A DNA stretch of 14,943 nt. Source: an uncultured Bifidobacteriaceae bacterium. GTDB lineage: Bacteria; Actinomycetota; Actinomycetes; Actinomycetales; Bifidobacteriaceae. Each line of letters begins with the position of its first letter. Position 1 is the stretch's first letter. A program made the position numbers and the translations under genes. The notes below the pieces were generated by a model. The model saw only the letters and a list, made by a program, of their open reading frames with translations. It was not told where the DNA came from and made no database searches. Where the stretch lies: the NCBI GenBank assembly GCA_946891915.1, contig CAMPNN010000027.1, positions 1-14,943 of the forward strand, read 5' to 3'. Positions 7,859-14,888 of the stretch are shown here, one piece after another.

Positions 7859-7974
7859 AGTGCGAAAAGTAGTGCGAAAAAAGTAGTGCGAAAAAAGTAG
7901 TGCGAAAAAAGTAAAGCGAAAAGTAAAGAAAAAAGTAGTGCGAAAAAAGTATGACGCAAAGTAGGGCTAAAAGT
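7859..7974 (+). repeat. 12/14-bp A-rich tandem repeat upstream of rlmB
   Basis: Nine consecutive units, each ending in AAAGT. The full form is AGTGCGAAAAAAGT (14 bp; 7871-7884, 7885-7898, 7899-7912, 7937-7950); the first unit AGTGCGAAAAGT (7859-7870) is 12 bp, and the others (7913-7924, 7925-7936, 7951-7962, 7963-7974) are diverged 12-bp forms. Sequence decays toward rlmB. The minus-strand reading frame through it is simply repetitive (FALLF-like) and not a believable protein. Phased A-tracts could bend DNA, and copy number may vary between strains; both are inference. Confidence 0.85.
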
Positions 7975-8038
7975 ATGGCTAACGTTTAGAAAAACGTGAA
8001 ACAAACTCAATGCCACGGGGGTATGTGAGAATAGGAGT

Positions 8039-9034
8039 ATGACTACGAAAAAAGGGCCGACCAAGGGGTCGGGTGGAAAACATCGCAATGCGTTGCGCGG
8101 CAAGGGGCCTACTCCAAAGGCTGAAGATCGCGTATATCACAAGGCTTATTTTGCTAAGAAAGCTGCTATAAAGCGTACTTTTGCTGATCCAAGATTGGCT
8201 GCAAGGCGAAGGGTGGATAAATTTGCGTCCGACTCTGACGAGTTAGTTATTGGGCGTAATGCTGTGCTTGAGGCGCTTAGGGTTGGTGTGCCTAGCATTC
8301 AGCTGTACGTTGCAAGCAGAATTGAGCATGATGATCGCACTCAGGAAATTGTTAAGATTGCAGGACTTCGTGGCTTGCGTTTGCTAGAAGCTGACCGATT
8401 GGAAATGGATCGAATTGCTCGTTCCAGCAACCATCAGGGCATTATTTTGAAGGTGCAGCCATACCAATATTACTCTTTGCAAGAGCTGGTTGAGCGTGCT
8501 GAAAAGAAGTCTCGCGCAATGGAGGCCGCCGATTCTGCAGCCGCTCGCATTAGTGCTCGTCCGCTGTTTATTGCTTTGGACGGCGTGACTGATCCGCAAA
8601 ATTTGGGGGCTGTTATTCGTTCGTCTGCAGCTTTTGGTGCTAATGGCGTTATTTTGCCGGAGCGCAGGAGTGCTTCCGTAACGGCTGCTGCGTGGAAAGT
8701 TTCTGCCGGTGCTGCAGCGCATTTGCCAGTTGCGCGAGTTGTGAATTTGAATAAGGCAATTCAAGGATTGCGAGAACGCGGCTGGTACGCAATCGGCCTT
8801 GATGGCGGCGGAGATAAGCTCGTTGGTGAAACAGGTTTTGAAACTGATCCGTTAGTTGTGGTTCTTGGATCTGAAGGCAAGGGTATGAGCCGTCTTACTC
8901 GCGAAGTGTGCGATGCTATTGCAGGAATCCCAATTTCTAGCGCAGTTGAGTCACTTAACGCTTCGGTTGCTGCCGGAATTAGCTTGTATGCTGTTGCTAA
9001 CGCTCGTCGTTTGGCGGCAGAAAAGCAAAACTAA
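8039..9034 (+). CDS. rlmB: TrmH-family rRNA 2'-O-methyltransferase, RlmB type
   Basis: A SPOUT-fold methyltransferase that uses S-adenosylmethionine; the closest characterised role is methylating Gm2251 (E. coli numbering) of 23S rRNA. The 331-residue protein has a basic N-terminal extension (about 1-65, rich in K, R and G), the SpoU substrate-binding domain (about 68-145, beginning ELVIGRNAVLEAL), then the catalytic knot. Motif 1 is DGVTDPQNLGAVIRSSAAFG (181-200, N188 and R194), motif 2 VVLGSEGKGMSRL (274-286) and motif 3 IPISSAVESLNASVAAG (297-313). AGGAG (8033-8037) is only 1 nt before the chosen ATG, too close for a normal ribosome site. No upstream in-frame start exists nearby, so this mRNA may be leaderless or start slightly differently. 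Target base is inferred by family. Confidence 0.9.
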   Translation: MTTKKGPTKGSGGKHRNALRGKGPTPKAEDRVYHKAYFAKKAAIKRTFADPRLAARRRVDKFASDSDELVIGRNAVLEALRVGVPSIQLYVASRIEHDDRTQEIVKIAGLRGLRLLEADRLEMDRIARSSNHQGIILKVQPYQYYSLQELVERAEKKSRAMEAADSAAARISARPLFIALDGVTDPQNLGAVIRSSAAFGANGVILPERRSASVTAAAWKVSAGAAAHLPVARVVNLNKAIQGLRERGWYAIGLDGGGDKLVGETGFETDPLVVVLGSEGKGMSRLTREVCDAIAGIPISSAVESLNASVAAGISLYAVANARRLAAEKQN

Positions 9035-9048
9035 AATTAGTTTCTGTA

Positions 9049-9087
9049 AAATCACGCTCGCCAAAGTGCGGGCGTGATTTCGTTTTT
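9049..9087 (+). terminator. rlmB terminator
   Basis: AAATCACGCTCGC (9049-9061) pairs with GCGGGCGTGATTT (9068-9080), 13 bp with one T-G pair and a 6-nt loop, then CGTTTTT. It lies 15 bp after the rlmB stop and separates rlmB from the membrane protein gene. Confidence 0.92.
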
Positions 9088-9100
9088 GTGATTTTATAAA

Positions 9101-9145
9101 GGCGAATAAAACTAGGGCGAATAAAACTAGGGCGAATAAAACTAG
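9101..9145 (+). repeat. Three perfect 15-bp repeats directly before a start codon
   Basis: GGCGAATAAAACTAG is present three times without change (9101-9115, 9116-9130, 9131-9145). A degenerate fourth unit (GGCAATTATG) contains the start codon of the next gene at 9153. Each junction makes TAGGG, a weak ribosome-site-like motif, and the last of these is the only candidate ribosome site for that gene. Copy-number change would alter the promoter-to-start distance. Confidence 0.95.
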
Positions 9146-9152
9146 GGCAATT

Positions 9153-10880
9153 ATGAAAGATACTATTAAATCTCAGCATTCGCTAATTAAATTTTTGAAA
9201 GAATATTCTCGCATACTTACTTTTGTAGCGTATCTTGCTGTAGTTGTCGTTGTAATGTGCTTTCACGAACCTTGGTTTGATGAAGCACAAAGTTGGTTGA
9301 TTGCGCGCGACTCGTCCTTTACTGATTTGCTAACGCTTCGCCCGCACTACGAAGGGCATCCTCCTCTTTGGACCCTTCTACTTTCTATACCGGCAAAAAC
9401 GGGCGTTCCATACGAAATTGGTCTTAAAGGCGTGCAACTTTTGTGTGCTGCGCTTTTAGGTGGATTCCTGATTTTCCGCGCTCCTTTTAATCGCCTTACT
9501 ATTGCACTTCTGCCATTTACTTATTTTCTTTGCTTCCAATACGGCGTTACATCGCGCCCTTACGCATTGCTGTGCCTTTCTTTGCTAATGGTTGCGCATT
9601 ACTGGAAACAAGCGGATTCTAAGCCTGCTTATACTTGGAAACTTGCGTTAAGTCTTATGCTTATGTGCGTAGTTAGTGCCTACGGAATTGCGCTTGCTGC
9701 AGGTTTTGCTTTAGCTTGGATTGTGCGAAGCGTGCAGATTACTGGAATTAAGCGCGCTTTTTGTGCAATATTTTCTGACATAAATCGTTTGCTCAGTTGG
9801 CTACTTCTCGCATTCGTTGGTGTTGCTAGTATTGTTTGCATTTGGCCTGCATCTAACGCTTTTGGTGCGCGCGCAACATTTGATGGTAATTCGCGTATTG
9901 TTAAGTTCTTATCATTTATTTTTGTAGTTCCATCAGAAAGTATGTTTACTTCTTTTGCTGGCGACGTTTCTTTGCGCAGGCTTTCGTTAAATGTATTTTG
10001 TGCGAGCATTTGCATTATTATTTCTTTACTTGTATGGATTTTTGCTGTGCAAATTGCGCGTAGGCGAAACATGTTTGTGTCGCTTATTCTTCCTTATTTA
10101 ACTTTTGCTATTATTTCAACGCAGTATTTTACTTTGCATCACGCGGGCATTGTTTTTGTATTTTTCCTTGCGCAATTGTGGATGTGCGTAGCGAAGCAAC
10201 CTCTTGATTCTCAGGATATTCCGCCAATATTTGCTAAGTTGCTTAAGTTTATTTCTACTTTGAATAATATTAATTATGCTAACGGGCGAATAATTCTTGG
10301 AAAGAAAATATCTGCCAGCAAGCGAACGATTAATTGTGTTCTTATTGCCGTTCTGCTGTTTCCAAGTTTGATTTGGAATGCGTTTGCTTGCGTCAACGAT
10401 ATTATGTTTGATTATTCTGCTTCTCGCGCACTTATGCAATTCATTCAACGCAATCACGCAGAAAATAAGCGTTTTGTAACTTCTTGGTTGCATCAAGACG
10501 AAAAAGCAGATAGTAACGGCAACGTTATTTCGCCAGAATTCGAAGATGTACACCAATATTCTTGGCAACTTATTACCGCAAATCCTTATTTTGCAAAGAA
10601 TCTTATTGATTGTAGCTATAAAAACAGTTCGTTTATTACTAACGAGCGTCCTTCTGAGGATCAAGCGTGGAGTGAAATATCAGCTTGCAAAGCAAAAAAG
10701 GAACCGCAATTCTTCGTTACTGAATCAAGCGAGCCGTGGTACTACTTTGTTGCACTAGATTACAATATTGAGCATTATACGCCTCATGTTATTGCGCAAA
10801 CTAAATCTTCTTGGAAGGCGAGCACTTCTGAAGGAAAAGTTACGGTTTATGAGCGCAAAAGTAACGTTAAAAATGAATAG
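9153..10880 (+). CDS. Large polytopic membrane protein, GT-C-like glycosyltransferase
   Basis: A 575-residue membrane protein with roughly nine to eleven hydrophobic segments (about 21-37, 92-109, 114-131, 136-150, 163-190, 212-230, 277-300, 308-347, 391-413) and a soluble C-terminal part from about 415. The first extracytoplasmic loop has FDEAQSW (42-48) followed by EGHPPLW (67-73). An acidic DE pair soon after TM1 and an HPPL motif are features of GT-C enzymes such as the GT39/ArnT-like lipid-linked sugar transferases. I infer transfer of a sugar from a polyprenyl-phosphate carrier onto a protein or envelope glycan outside the membrane; donor and acceptor are unknown. The ribosome site is weak (AGGG, about 6 nt before ATG). 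It stands alone after a terminator; no glycan genes are next to it. Confidence 0.75.
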   Translation: MKDTIKSQHSLIKFLKEYSRILTFVAYLAVVVVVMCFHEPWFDEAQSWLIARDSSFTDLLTLRPHYEGHPPLWTLLLSIPAKTGVPYEIGLKGVQLLCAALLGGFLIFRAPFNRLTIALLPFTYFLCFQYGVTSRPYALLCLSLLMVAHYWKQADSKPAYTWKLALSLMLMCVVSAYGIALAAGFALAWIVRSVQITGIKRAFCAIFSDINRLLSWLLLAFVGVASIVCIWPASNAFGARATFDGNSRIVKFLSFIFVVPSESMFTSFAGDVSLRRLSLNVFCASICIIISLLVWIFAVQIARRRNMFVSLILPYLTFAIISTQYFTLHHAGIVFVFFLAQLWMCVAKQPLDSQDIPPIFAKLLKFISTLNNINYANGRIILGKKISASKRTINCVLIAVLLFPSLIWNAFACVNDIMFDYSASRALMQFIQRNHAENKRFVTSWLHQDEKADSNGNVISPEFEDVHQYSWQLITANPYFAKNLIDCSYKNSSFITNERPSEDQAWSEISACKAKKEPQFFVTESSEPWYYFVALDYNIEHYTPHVIAQTKSSWKASTSEGKVTVYERKSNVKNE

Positions 10881-10934
10881 TTTATTTTTACATTTTAATT
10901 GCTATACGTTCGGTCGTGTGTATATTCGTGTGGT

Positions 10935-11027
10935 AGAGATTTGAGATTTTTCGCACTGAACGAAGGCGGACGTCAGAGCCGAAGGCTGCTGACAAGCCGA
11001 GCGAAGAAGAAAAATCGAAAAATCTCT
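10935..11027. repeat. Structured intergenic element A
   Basis: AGAGATTT (10935-10942) pairs with AAATCTCT (11020-11027), and after a small GA/GAA internal loop GATTTTTC (10945-10952) pairs with GAAAAATC (11009-11016). Inside, GTCAGAGCC-GAA-GGCT-G-CTGAC (10972-10993) is a 9-bp hairpin with one bulge. No T-run follows on either strand, so it is not a classical terminator. Part of the 441-bp gap between convergent genes (10881-11321), which holds no credible gene. Resembles element B. Confidence 0.65.
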
Positions 11028-11062
11028 GCGATAAAACACGGTTATTAACGATTAAGCACGCA

Positions 11063-11204
11063 GAGTTTGGGGGATTTCTCTACGAGAACTAAAAGAGGAC
11101 TGAGGAAGCAACATTCTTTTTAAGAACAAAGCAGACACAAAAATCCTCTAACAGTCAGAGCGACGAAGGACGGGACGTTCGAGGAGAGAAATCCCCCAAA
11201 ACTC
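11063..11204. repeat. Structured intergenic element B
   Basis: GAGTTTGGGGGATTTCTCT (11063-11081) pairs with the 20 bases at 11185-11204, 19 bp with one bulged A. Inner helices are GAAC/GTTC (11086-11089 with 11177-11180), AGAGGA/TCCTCT (11094-11099 with 11144-11149) and TTCTT/AAGAA (11114-11118 with 11122-11126). It shares GTCAGAGC, CGAAGG and an ACGG-GTTAT-like right flank with element A. No coding potential and no terminal T-run. Confidence 0.65.
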
Positions 11205-11235
11205 GCGCCACGCTAAACGGGTTATATTATAGATG

Positions 11236-11284
11236 AATAAATAAATACGCTCCGATGCAAGTCGTATCTTACAGTCGGAGCGTA
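11236..11284 (-). terminator. htrA terminator
   Basis: TACGCTCCGA (11246-11255) pairs with TCGGAGCGTA (11275-11284), 10 perfect bp with a 19-nt loop. On the minus strand TTTATTTATT follows. It begins 37 nt past the htrA stop. Confidence 0.8.
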
Positions 11285-11321
11285 CTTATTTTCGCGTGTT
11301 TATTTGCGCGTGCTTCTCAAT

Positions 11322-12995
11322 TTACCAGAAGCCAAACGGATCAAAGATGCCGCCGTCATCTCCATCTCCGTCGTCGTCTCCTCGCTGCTGCAAGTCATCG
11401 TCATCGTCGGATTCGCTTTTGCGCTTACGAGGATTGAGTTGCTTTTGATCCTTATTCGTTCGATTTTCTTGACGATTCATGCCGGCAACTTTGGCTTCTT
11501 CTTGATCAAACTTTACATTTAATTTCAGCGTATTTCCGCCGCGGACCACCGTAAGTGTGGCATTTTCTTTGAAAGCTGTTGCTCGCACATATCCAAGTAG
11601 TGCGTAATTATTTGTCACAGGCTTATCGTCGAATGCCACAATTGTATCGTTAGCTTTCAATCCAGCTCTGGATGCAGGAGTGCCTTGGTTTACAGAAACA
11701 ACCTGAGCGCCTCCGCGAGTTATGCCGTTAGATTCAACAGCTACACTCTTAATCATAATTCCCAAAGCTACGTGTTTAACTGAACCATTTTTTATAATTT
11801 CAGAAACTACACGCTTTACTAAATTAGCCGGAATTGCAAAACCGATACCAATAGAACCAGCTGTGCCAGACTGTGCAGAAGTTGCTGCAATGGAAGAATT
11901 AATACCAATAATCTGGCCTGCTGCGTTAAATGTTGGGCCGCCAGAATTTCCTGGGTTAATAGCCGCGTCAATTTGTACAGCATTGGTTACTATTTCAGAA
12001 CGGCTTTGGTCGTCCATAACAGATACCGGGCGGTTCAATGCAGAAACAATGCCAGTAGTAGCTGTGTCGTCGTAACCAAGTGGATTGCCGATTGCCATAA
12101 CAGGTTCGCCAACAGCTAGTAAATCTGAATTGGCAAATTGCGCAGTTTTGAAATTGTTTGGCAGATTATCAATCTTAAGCACTGCCAAATCGGTTGTTTT
12201 GTCAGTTCCAACCACTTTTGCTGAATACATTTGGCCGTTAGAAAGCGTAGCCTGAATTTGTTTTGCGCCTGCAATTACGTGGTTATTGGTTACAATATAA
12301 CCTCTAGCGTCGGTTATTACGCCAGAACCTTTGCTCATGCCTTTTTCTAATTGCGTTTGAATAGAAACAACAGATCCTGAAACGTTACGGGCAACATTCT
12401 TCCAATCTGGAGCTTGACCGCCTTTAATACTCGTGGTTCCAGGTCCTGAAGTATTCGAACCAACGCGAGATAAGGAATCGTATTGCGGCAGAGCAAGCAA
12501 TCCTTGCGAAATTGCAAAAGCCATGACTATAACGCAAACTATTGCAGAAACTGACGCAGATATTATCGAGATAAAAATAGGTGGAATTGTTCCTGATTTT
12601 TGTGCGTTTTGTGGCGAATTTGCACCGTCGCTTGTGTGATCGCTAGAGTGCATGTTAGGCTGTTCGCCATTATTCGAGTTTGAATTTTCTTTTAATTCGT
12701 AGGGATTTCCAAAAATATTATTTGAATCTGATTGTTCGTCGTAAGAATCAGGTGACGCAAAATATGGGTTAGATTGTGCATTTTCGCCAGACTGATTTGT
12801 AGGAGAATTTGCGTTTTCATTACTATTCGAATTAAGTGGTCCATATGCGCCAAATTCTGGCGCTGGGCTGTAGCTTTGCGTCATTCTTGGTTGCGTTTGA
12901 TGCTTAGGTTGCGGTTGTTCTTGCGGATTGTAGTACGCATTATCCGCATTTTCATTGGATTCTTGCTGATTTGCACCGTACATATCGTCAGCCAT
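11322..12995 (-). CDS. htrA: Membrane-anchored HtrA/DegP-type serine protease with PDZ domain
   Basis: An envelope quality-control protease of 557 residues. Order: a cytoplasmic leader (1-135) very rich in N, Q, S, P and E; one TM helix (about 138-160); a linker; a trypsin-like domain with H239 (NNHV), D269 (TTDLAVL) and S351 (NPGNSGGP) forming the complete triad; one PDZ domain (about 415-496, including GTPASRAGLKANDTIVAFDD); and a charged tail. The tail has a basic KRKSES patch, two Asp-rich runs (530-547) and ends GIFDPFGFW. The protease and PDZ parts should face outside. AGGAGG (13000-13005, minus strand) lies 4 nt before the ATG. Transcribed divergently from tgt. One PDZ and a TM anchor match actinobacterial HtrA/PepD types rather than E. 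coli DegP. Substrates unknown. Confidence 0.95.
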   Translation of the reverse strand: MADDMYGANQQESNENADNAYYNPQEQPQPKHQTQPRMTQSYSPAPEFGAYGPLNSNSNENANSPTNQSGENAQSNPYFASPDSYDEQSDSNNIFGNPYELKENSNSNNGEQPNMHSSDHTSDGANSPQNAQKSGTIPPIFISIISASVSAIVCVIVMAFAISQGLLALPQYDSLSRVGSNTSGPGTTSIKGGQAPDWKNVARNVSGSVVSIQTQLEKGMSKGSGVITDARGYIVTNNHVIAGAKQIQATLSNGQMYSAKVVGTDKTTDLAVLKIDNLPNNFKTAQFANSDLLAVGEPVMAIGNPLGYDDTATTGIVSALNRPVSVMDDQSRSEIVTNAVQIDAAINPGNSGGPTFNAAGQIIGINSSIAATSAQSGTAGSIGIGFAIPANLVKRVVSEIIKNGSVKHVALGIMIKSVAVESNGITRGGAQVVSVNQGTPASRAGLKANDTIVAFDDKPVTNNYALLGYVRATAFKENATLTVVRGGNTLKLNVKFDQEEAKVAGMNRQENRTNKDQKQLNPRKRKSESDDDDDLQQRGDDDGDGDDGGIFDPFGFW

Positions 12996-13081
12996 TCATC
13001 CTCCTTACAAAAGACTCTTAAAACACCATAATAAACCATGCTGTTAATTGTTTGCCAGTAAGTTTATTGAAAGTTATCGTC
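12996..13081. promoter_or_regulatory. Divergent htrA/tgt promoter region
   Basis: Only 86 bp separate the two starts. CATAAT (13027-13032, + strand) and TATTAT (complement of 13028-13033, minus strand) are 5/6 matches to the -10 box and overlap, so the two promoters may compete for one site. -35 boxes are weak on both strands (TTACAA at 13005-13010 is the best on +). Confidence 0.35.
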
Positions 13082-14407
13082 ATGCCTTCTAATAAAGTAA
13101 AAGATATGACAAGTCTTCTTGAACATCCACGCGGAGCTGAGCCTGGGAAGCCTGGTGACCGCAAAGAATTTTCTTTTACAACTAAAACGCGACTTTCTAG
13201 TACTGCTGAAGGAAAAGGTCGTGACGGCGCTCGCTACGGGCGCACGGGAGTAATTCACACTCCTCACGGAGATATTCAAACCCCAGCATTTGTGCCAGTC
13301 GCAACTCAAGCTGCGATGAAAGCTGTATTGCCGGAAAGTATTAAAGATTTAGGCGCTCAGTGCATGCTTTCAAACGCTTTCCACTTGTATGAGCGTCCGG
13401 GTGCGGATGTTCTTGACGAAGCTGGCGGTTTGGGAAAGTTTATGAACTGGGATAAGCCAACTTTTACGGATTCTGGCGGTTTTCAGGTTCTGTCTCTCGG
13501 CGCTGGCTTTAAAAAGACGCTTGCAATGGATGTTACTGGCATGAAGTCGGATGATGTTATTGCAGCCGGTAAGGAGCGTATGGCTTTTGTTGACGAGGAT
13601 GGCGTAACTTTTAAGTCCCCTCTTAACGGAGCCAAGCACCGTTTTAGTGCCGAAATTTCTATGGGTATTCAGCACAAGCTTGGTGCGGATATTATGTTTG
13701 CTTTCGATGAGCTTACTACTTTAATGAATACTCGTCGCTACCAGGAAGAATCAGTTGAGCGCACATTCCGCTGGGCAAAGCGTTGCGTTGCAGAGCATCA
13801 GCGTTTAACTGAGGAGCGCGTTGGCAAACCGTATCAGGCATTGTATGGAGTTGTGCAGGGCGCGAATTATGAAGATTTGCGTAGGCATGCGGCTGAACAG
13901 ATTGCTTCTTTAGATTTTGATGGCGTCGGCATTGGTGGCGCTATTGAAAAGCGAATTATTGGTGATACTTGCGCTTGGATTTGCGATGCTATGCCGGAAA
14001 ATCGACCTCGTCACGTGCTTGGTATTGCTGCAGTTGATGATATTTTTGCTTGCGTAGAAAACGGAGGAGATACTTTCGACTGCGTGGCTCCAGCTCGATG
14101 CGGAAGAAACGGCGCAATTTTTACTCGCCATGGGCGTTACAACGTTAAGCGTGCCGAGTTTAAGCATGATCAGCGTCCGATTGAAGAAGGTTGCGATTGC
14201 TACACTTGCACGCATTATTCCAGAATGTATGTGGATCATTTGTTGCGCGCTAGCGAAATGAATGGATTTACTCTTGCAACTATTCACAACGAGCGTTTCT
14301 TCGTGAAATTACTTGACGATATCCGAGCTTCTATTGACGGCGGATATTTTGAAGAGTTCCGCGATGAAACTCTTGCGCATTACTACGAAAACGGTTCAAA
14401 AGGCTGA
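13082..14407 (+). CDS. tgt: tRNA-guanine(34) transglycosylase
   Basis: Exchanges guanine-34 in tRNAs with GUN anticodons (Asp, Asn, His, Tyr) for a queuine precursor, preQ1 in most bacteria. Numbered from the ATG at 13082 (441 aa), visible parts are the substrate aspartate D130 in FTDSGGFQVLSL, GVVQG (256-260), GIGGAIEKR, the catalytic nucleophile D333 in FDCVAPARCGRNG, and the zinc site C371, C373, C376 and H402. The GG-A-I-E loop differs from the GGLAVGE of the Zymomonas enzyme and matches the actinobacterial type. About 50 residues precede the core. A TTG at 13052 would add 10 residues, but ATG is preferred; neither has a strong ribosome site (GAAAG is the best). No other queuosine genes are in the window. 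Confidence 0.94.
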   Translation: MPSNKVKDMTSLLEHPRGAEPGKPGDRKEFSFTTKTRLSSTAEGKGRDGARYGRTGVIHTPHGDIQTPAFVPVATQAAMKAVLPESIKDLGAQCMLSNAFHLYERPGADVLDEAGGLGKFMNWDKPTFTDSGGFQVLSLGAGFKKTLAMDVTGMKSDDVIAAGKERMAFVDEDGVTFKSPLNGAKHRFSAEISMGIQHKLGADIMFAFDELTTLMNTRRYQEESVERTFRWAKRCVAEHQRLTEERVGKPYQALYGVVQGANYEDLRRHAAEQIASLDFDGVGIGGAIEKRIIGDTCAWICDAMPENRPRHVLGIAAVDDIFACVENGGDTFDCVAPARCGRNGAIFTRHGRYNVKRAEFKHDQRPIEEGCDCYTCTHYSRMYVDHLLRASEMNGFTLATIHNERFFVKLLDDIRASIDGGYFEEFRDETLAHYYENGSKG

Positions 14408-14480
14408 TATCAATTTTGAGCACAAAAGTATATATGTAAAACACAAAATGCTAGGCTAAATATTGCGAATTTATATCAAA

Positions 14481-14486
14481 TATGAT
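14481..14486 (+). promoter_or_regulatory. Candidate -10 box of tRNA-Leu
   Basis: TATGAT (5/6 match to TATAAT) lies 17 nt before the mature tRNA end, consistent with a start near 14493. No good -35 sits 16-18 nt upstream (TTGCGA at 14463 is only 12 nt away), so activity is uncertain. Confidence 0.4.
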
Positions 14487-14503
14487 AGCCTTGCACTTTG
14501 TAT

Positions 14504-14586
14504 GCGAACGTGGCGGAATGGTAGACGCGCTGTCTTCAGGTGGCAGTGAGTGTATACTCGTGCGGGTTCAAGTCCCGCCGTTCGCA
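14504..14586 (+). tRNA. tRNA-Leu (anticodon CAG)
   Basis: A complete class II tRNA. Acceptor GCGAACG (14504-14510) pairs with CGTTCGC (14579-14585), discriminator A at 14586. Anticodon stem CTGTC (14530-14534) pairs with GGCAG (14542-14546) and the loop TTCAGGT gives anticodon CAG (14537-14539), reading CUG. A long variable arm (GAGT-GTAT-ACTC) and T arm GCGGG-TTCAAGT-CCCGC follow. The 3' CCA is not encoded, unlike the tRNA-Gly at the window start. Confidence 0.96.
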
Positions 14587-14599
14587 CTAGTCGGGGAGA

Positions 14600-14619
14600 G
14601 TTGATATATCAACGTTTTT
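14600..14619 (+). terminator. Short terminator after tRNA-Leu
   Basis: The palindrome GTTGATATATCAAC (14600-14613) can form a 5-bp hairpin with a TATA loop, followed by GTTTTT. It lies 13 nt past the tRNA. The stem is AT-rich and weak, so termination is plausible, not certain. Confidence 0.5.
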
Positions 14620-14651
14620 CGCCTGTTATTACACCTTAAAAATAGGCTAAA

Positions 14652-14670
14652 TGTGCAAATAATGTGCAAA
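14652..14670 (+). repeat. TGTGCAAA direct repeat, 11-bp spacing
   Basis: TGTGCAAA occurs at 14652-14659 and 14663-14670, 11 bp apart. The 12-mer AATGTGCAAAAT here also occurs before ahpC (220-231), where the motif again repeats at 11 bp. Confidence 0.55.
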
Positions 14671-14699
14671 ATTCTGTGATTTTATTTTTTCTTTATGCC

Positions 14700-14754
14700 T
14701 ATGTAACGATTAGATGCCGCATATTGTAGTAATTACTAGGGCTTATAACGTGAC
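14700..14754 (+). repeat. 55-bp repeat, copy 1
   Basis: Identical to 14889-14943 over 55 bases; the base to the left differs (C at 14699, A at 14888). It contains the perfect palindrome TAGTAATTACTA (14727-14738) and begins TATGTAACG. All six reading frames across it are closed, so it is non-coding. Confidence 0.95.
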
Positions 14755-14888
14755 GGGTTGGGGAAATTGTAACGATTGTAACGTAACGAAATAGCGTCTA
14801 TTGCGTAGGTTCTTTATAGATAGGTATTCTGTAACGTCTTGTGCGTTAATCGACGGTTGCGCATGGGTTCTACTTGATTATGTGGCTA
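14755..14888. other. Spacer between the 55-bp repeats, rich in GTAACG
   Basis: 134 bp without a gene. GTAACG occurs at 14769, 14778, 14783 and 14831, with two more at the same place in the repeat copies (14703, 14892). Together with a 55-bp copy it forms a 189-bp period. The whole tail 14587-14943 contains no credible ORF. Confidence 0.6.

Noticed and set aside
7859..7974. CRISPR array
   Set aside because: Units are 12-14 bp head to tail with no spacers, and no cas genes are present.
7783..8103. 106-residue minus-strand reading frame over the repeat
   Set aside because: Its sequence is a low-complexity product of the tandem repeat, and it overlaps the rlmB start; no ribosome site was seen.
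10116..10664. 182-residue minus-strand frame inside the membrane protein gene
   Set aside because: It is antisense to a gene with clear TM periodicity and GT-C motifs, and its composition is not protein-like.
10935..11204. Insertion sequence or MITE with target duplications
   Set aside because: No flanking direct duplications were found and the arms differ between the two elements; a decayed mobile origin cannot be excluded.
13052..13081. TTG start for tgt, 10 residues upstream
   Set aside because: No ribosome site at suitable distance, and the extension overlaps the divergent promoter region; the ATG at 13082 is simpler.
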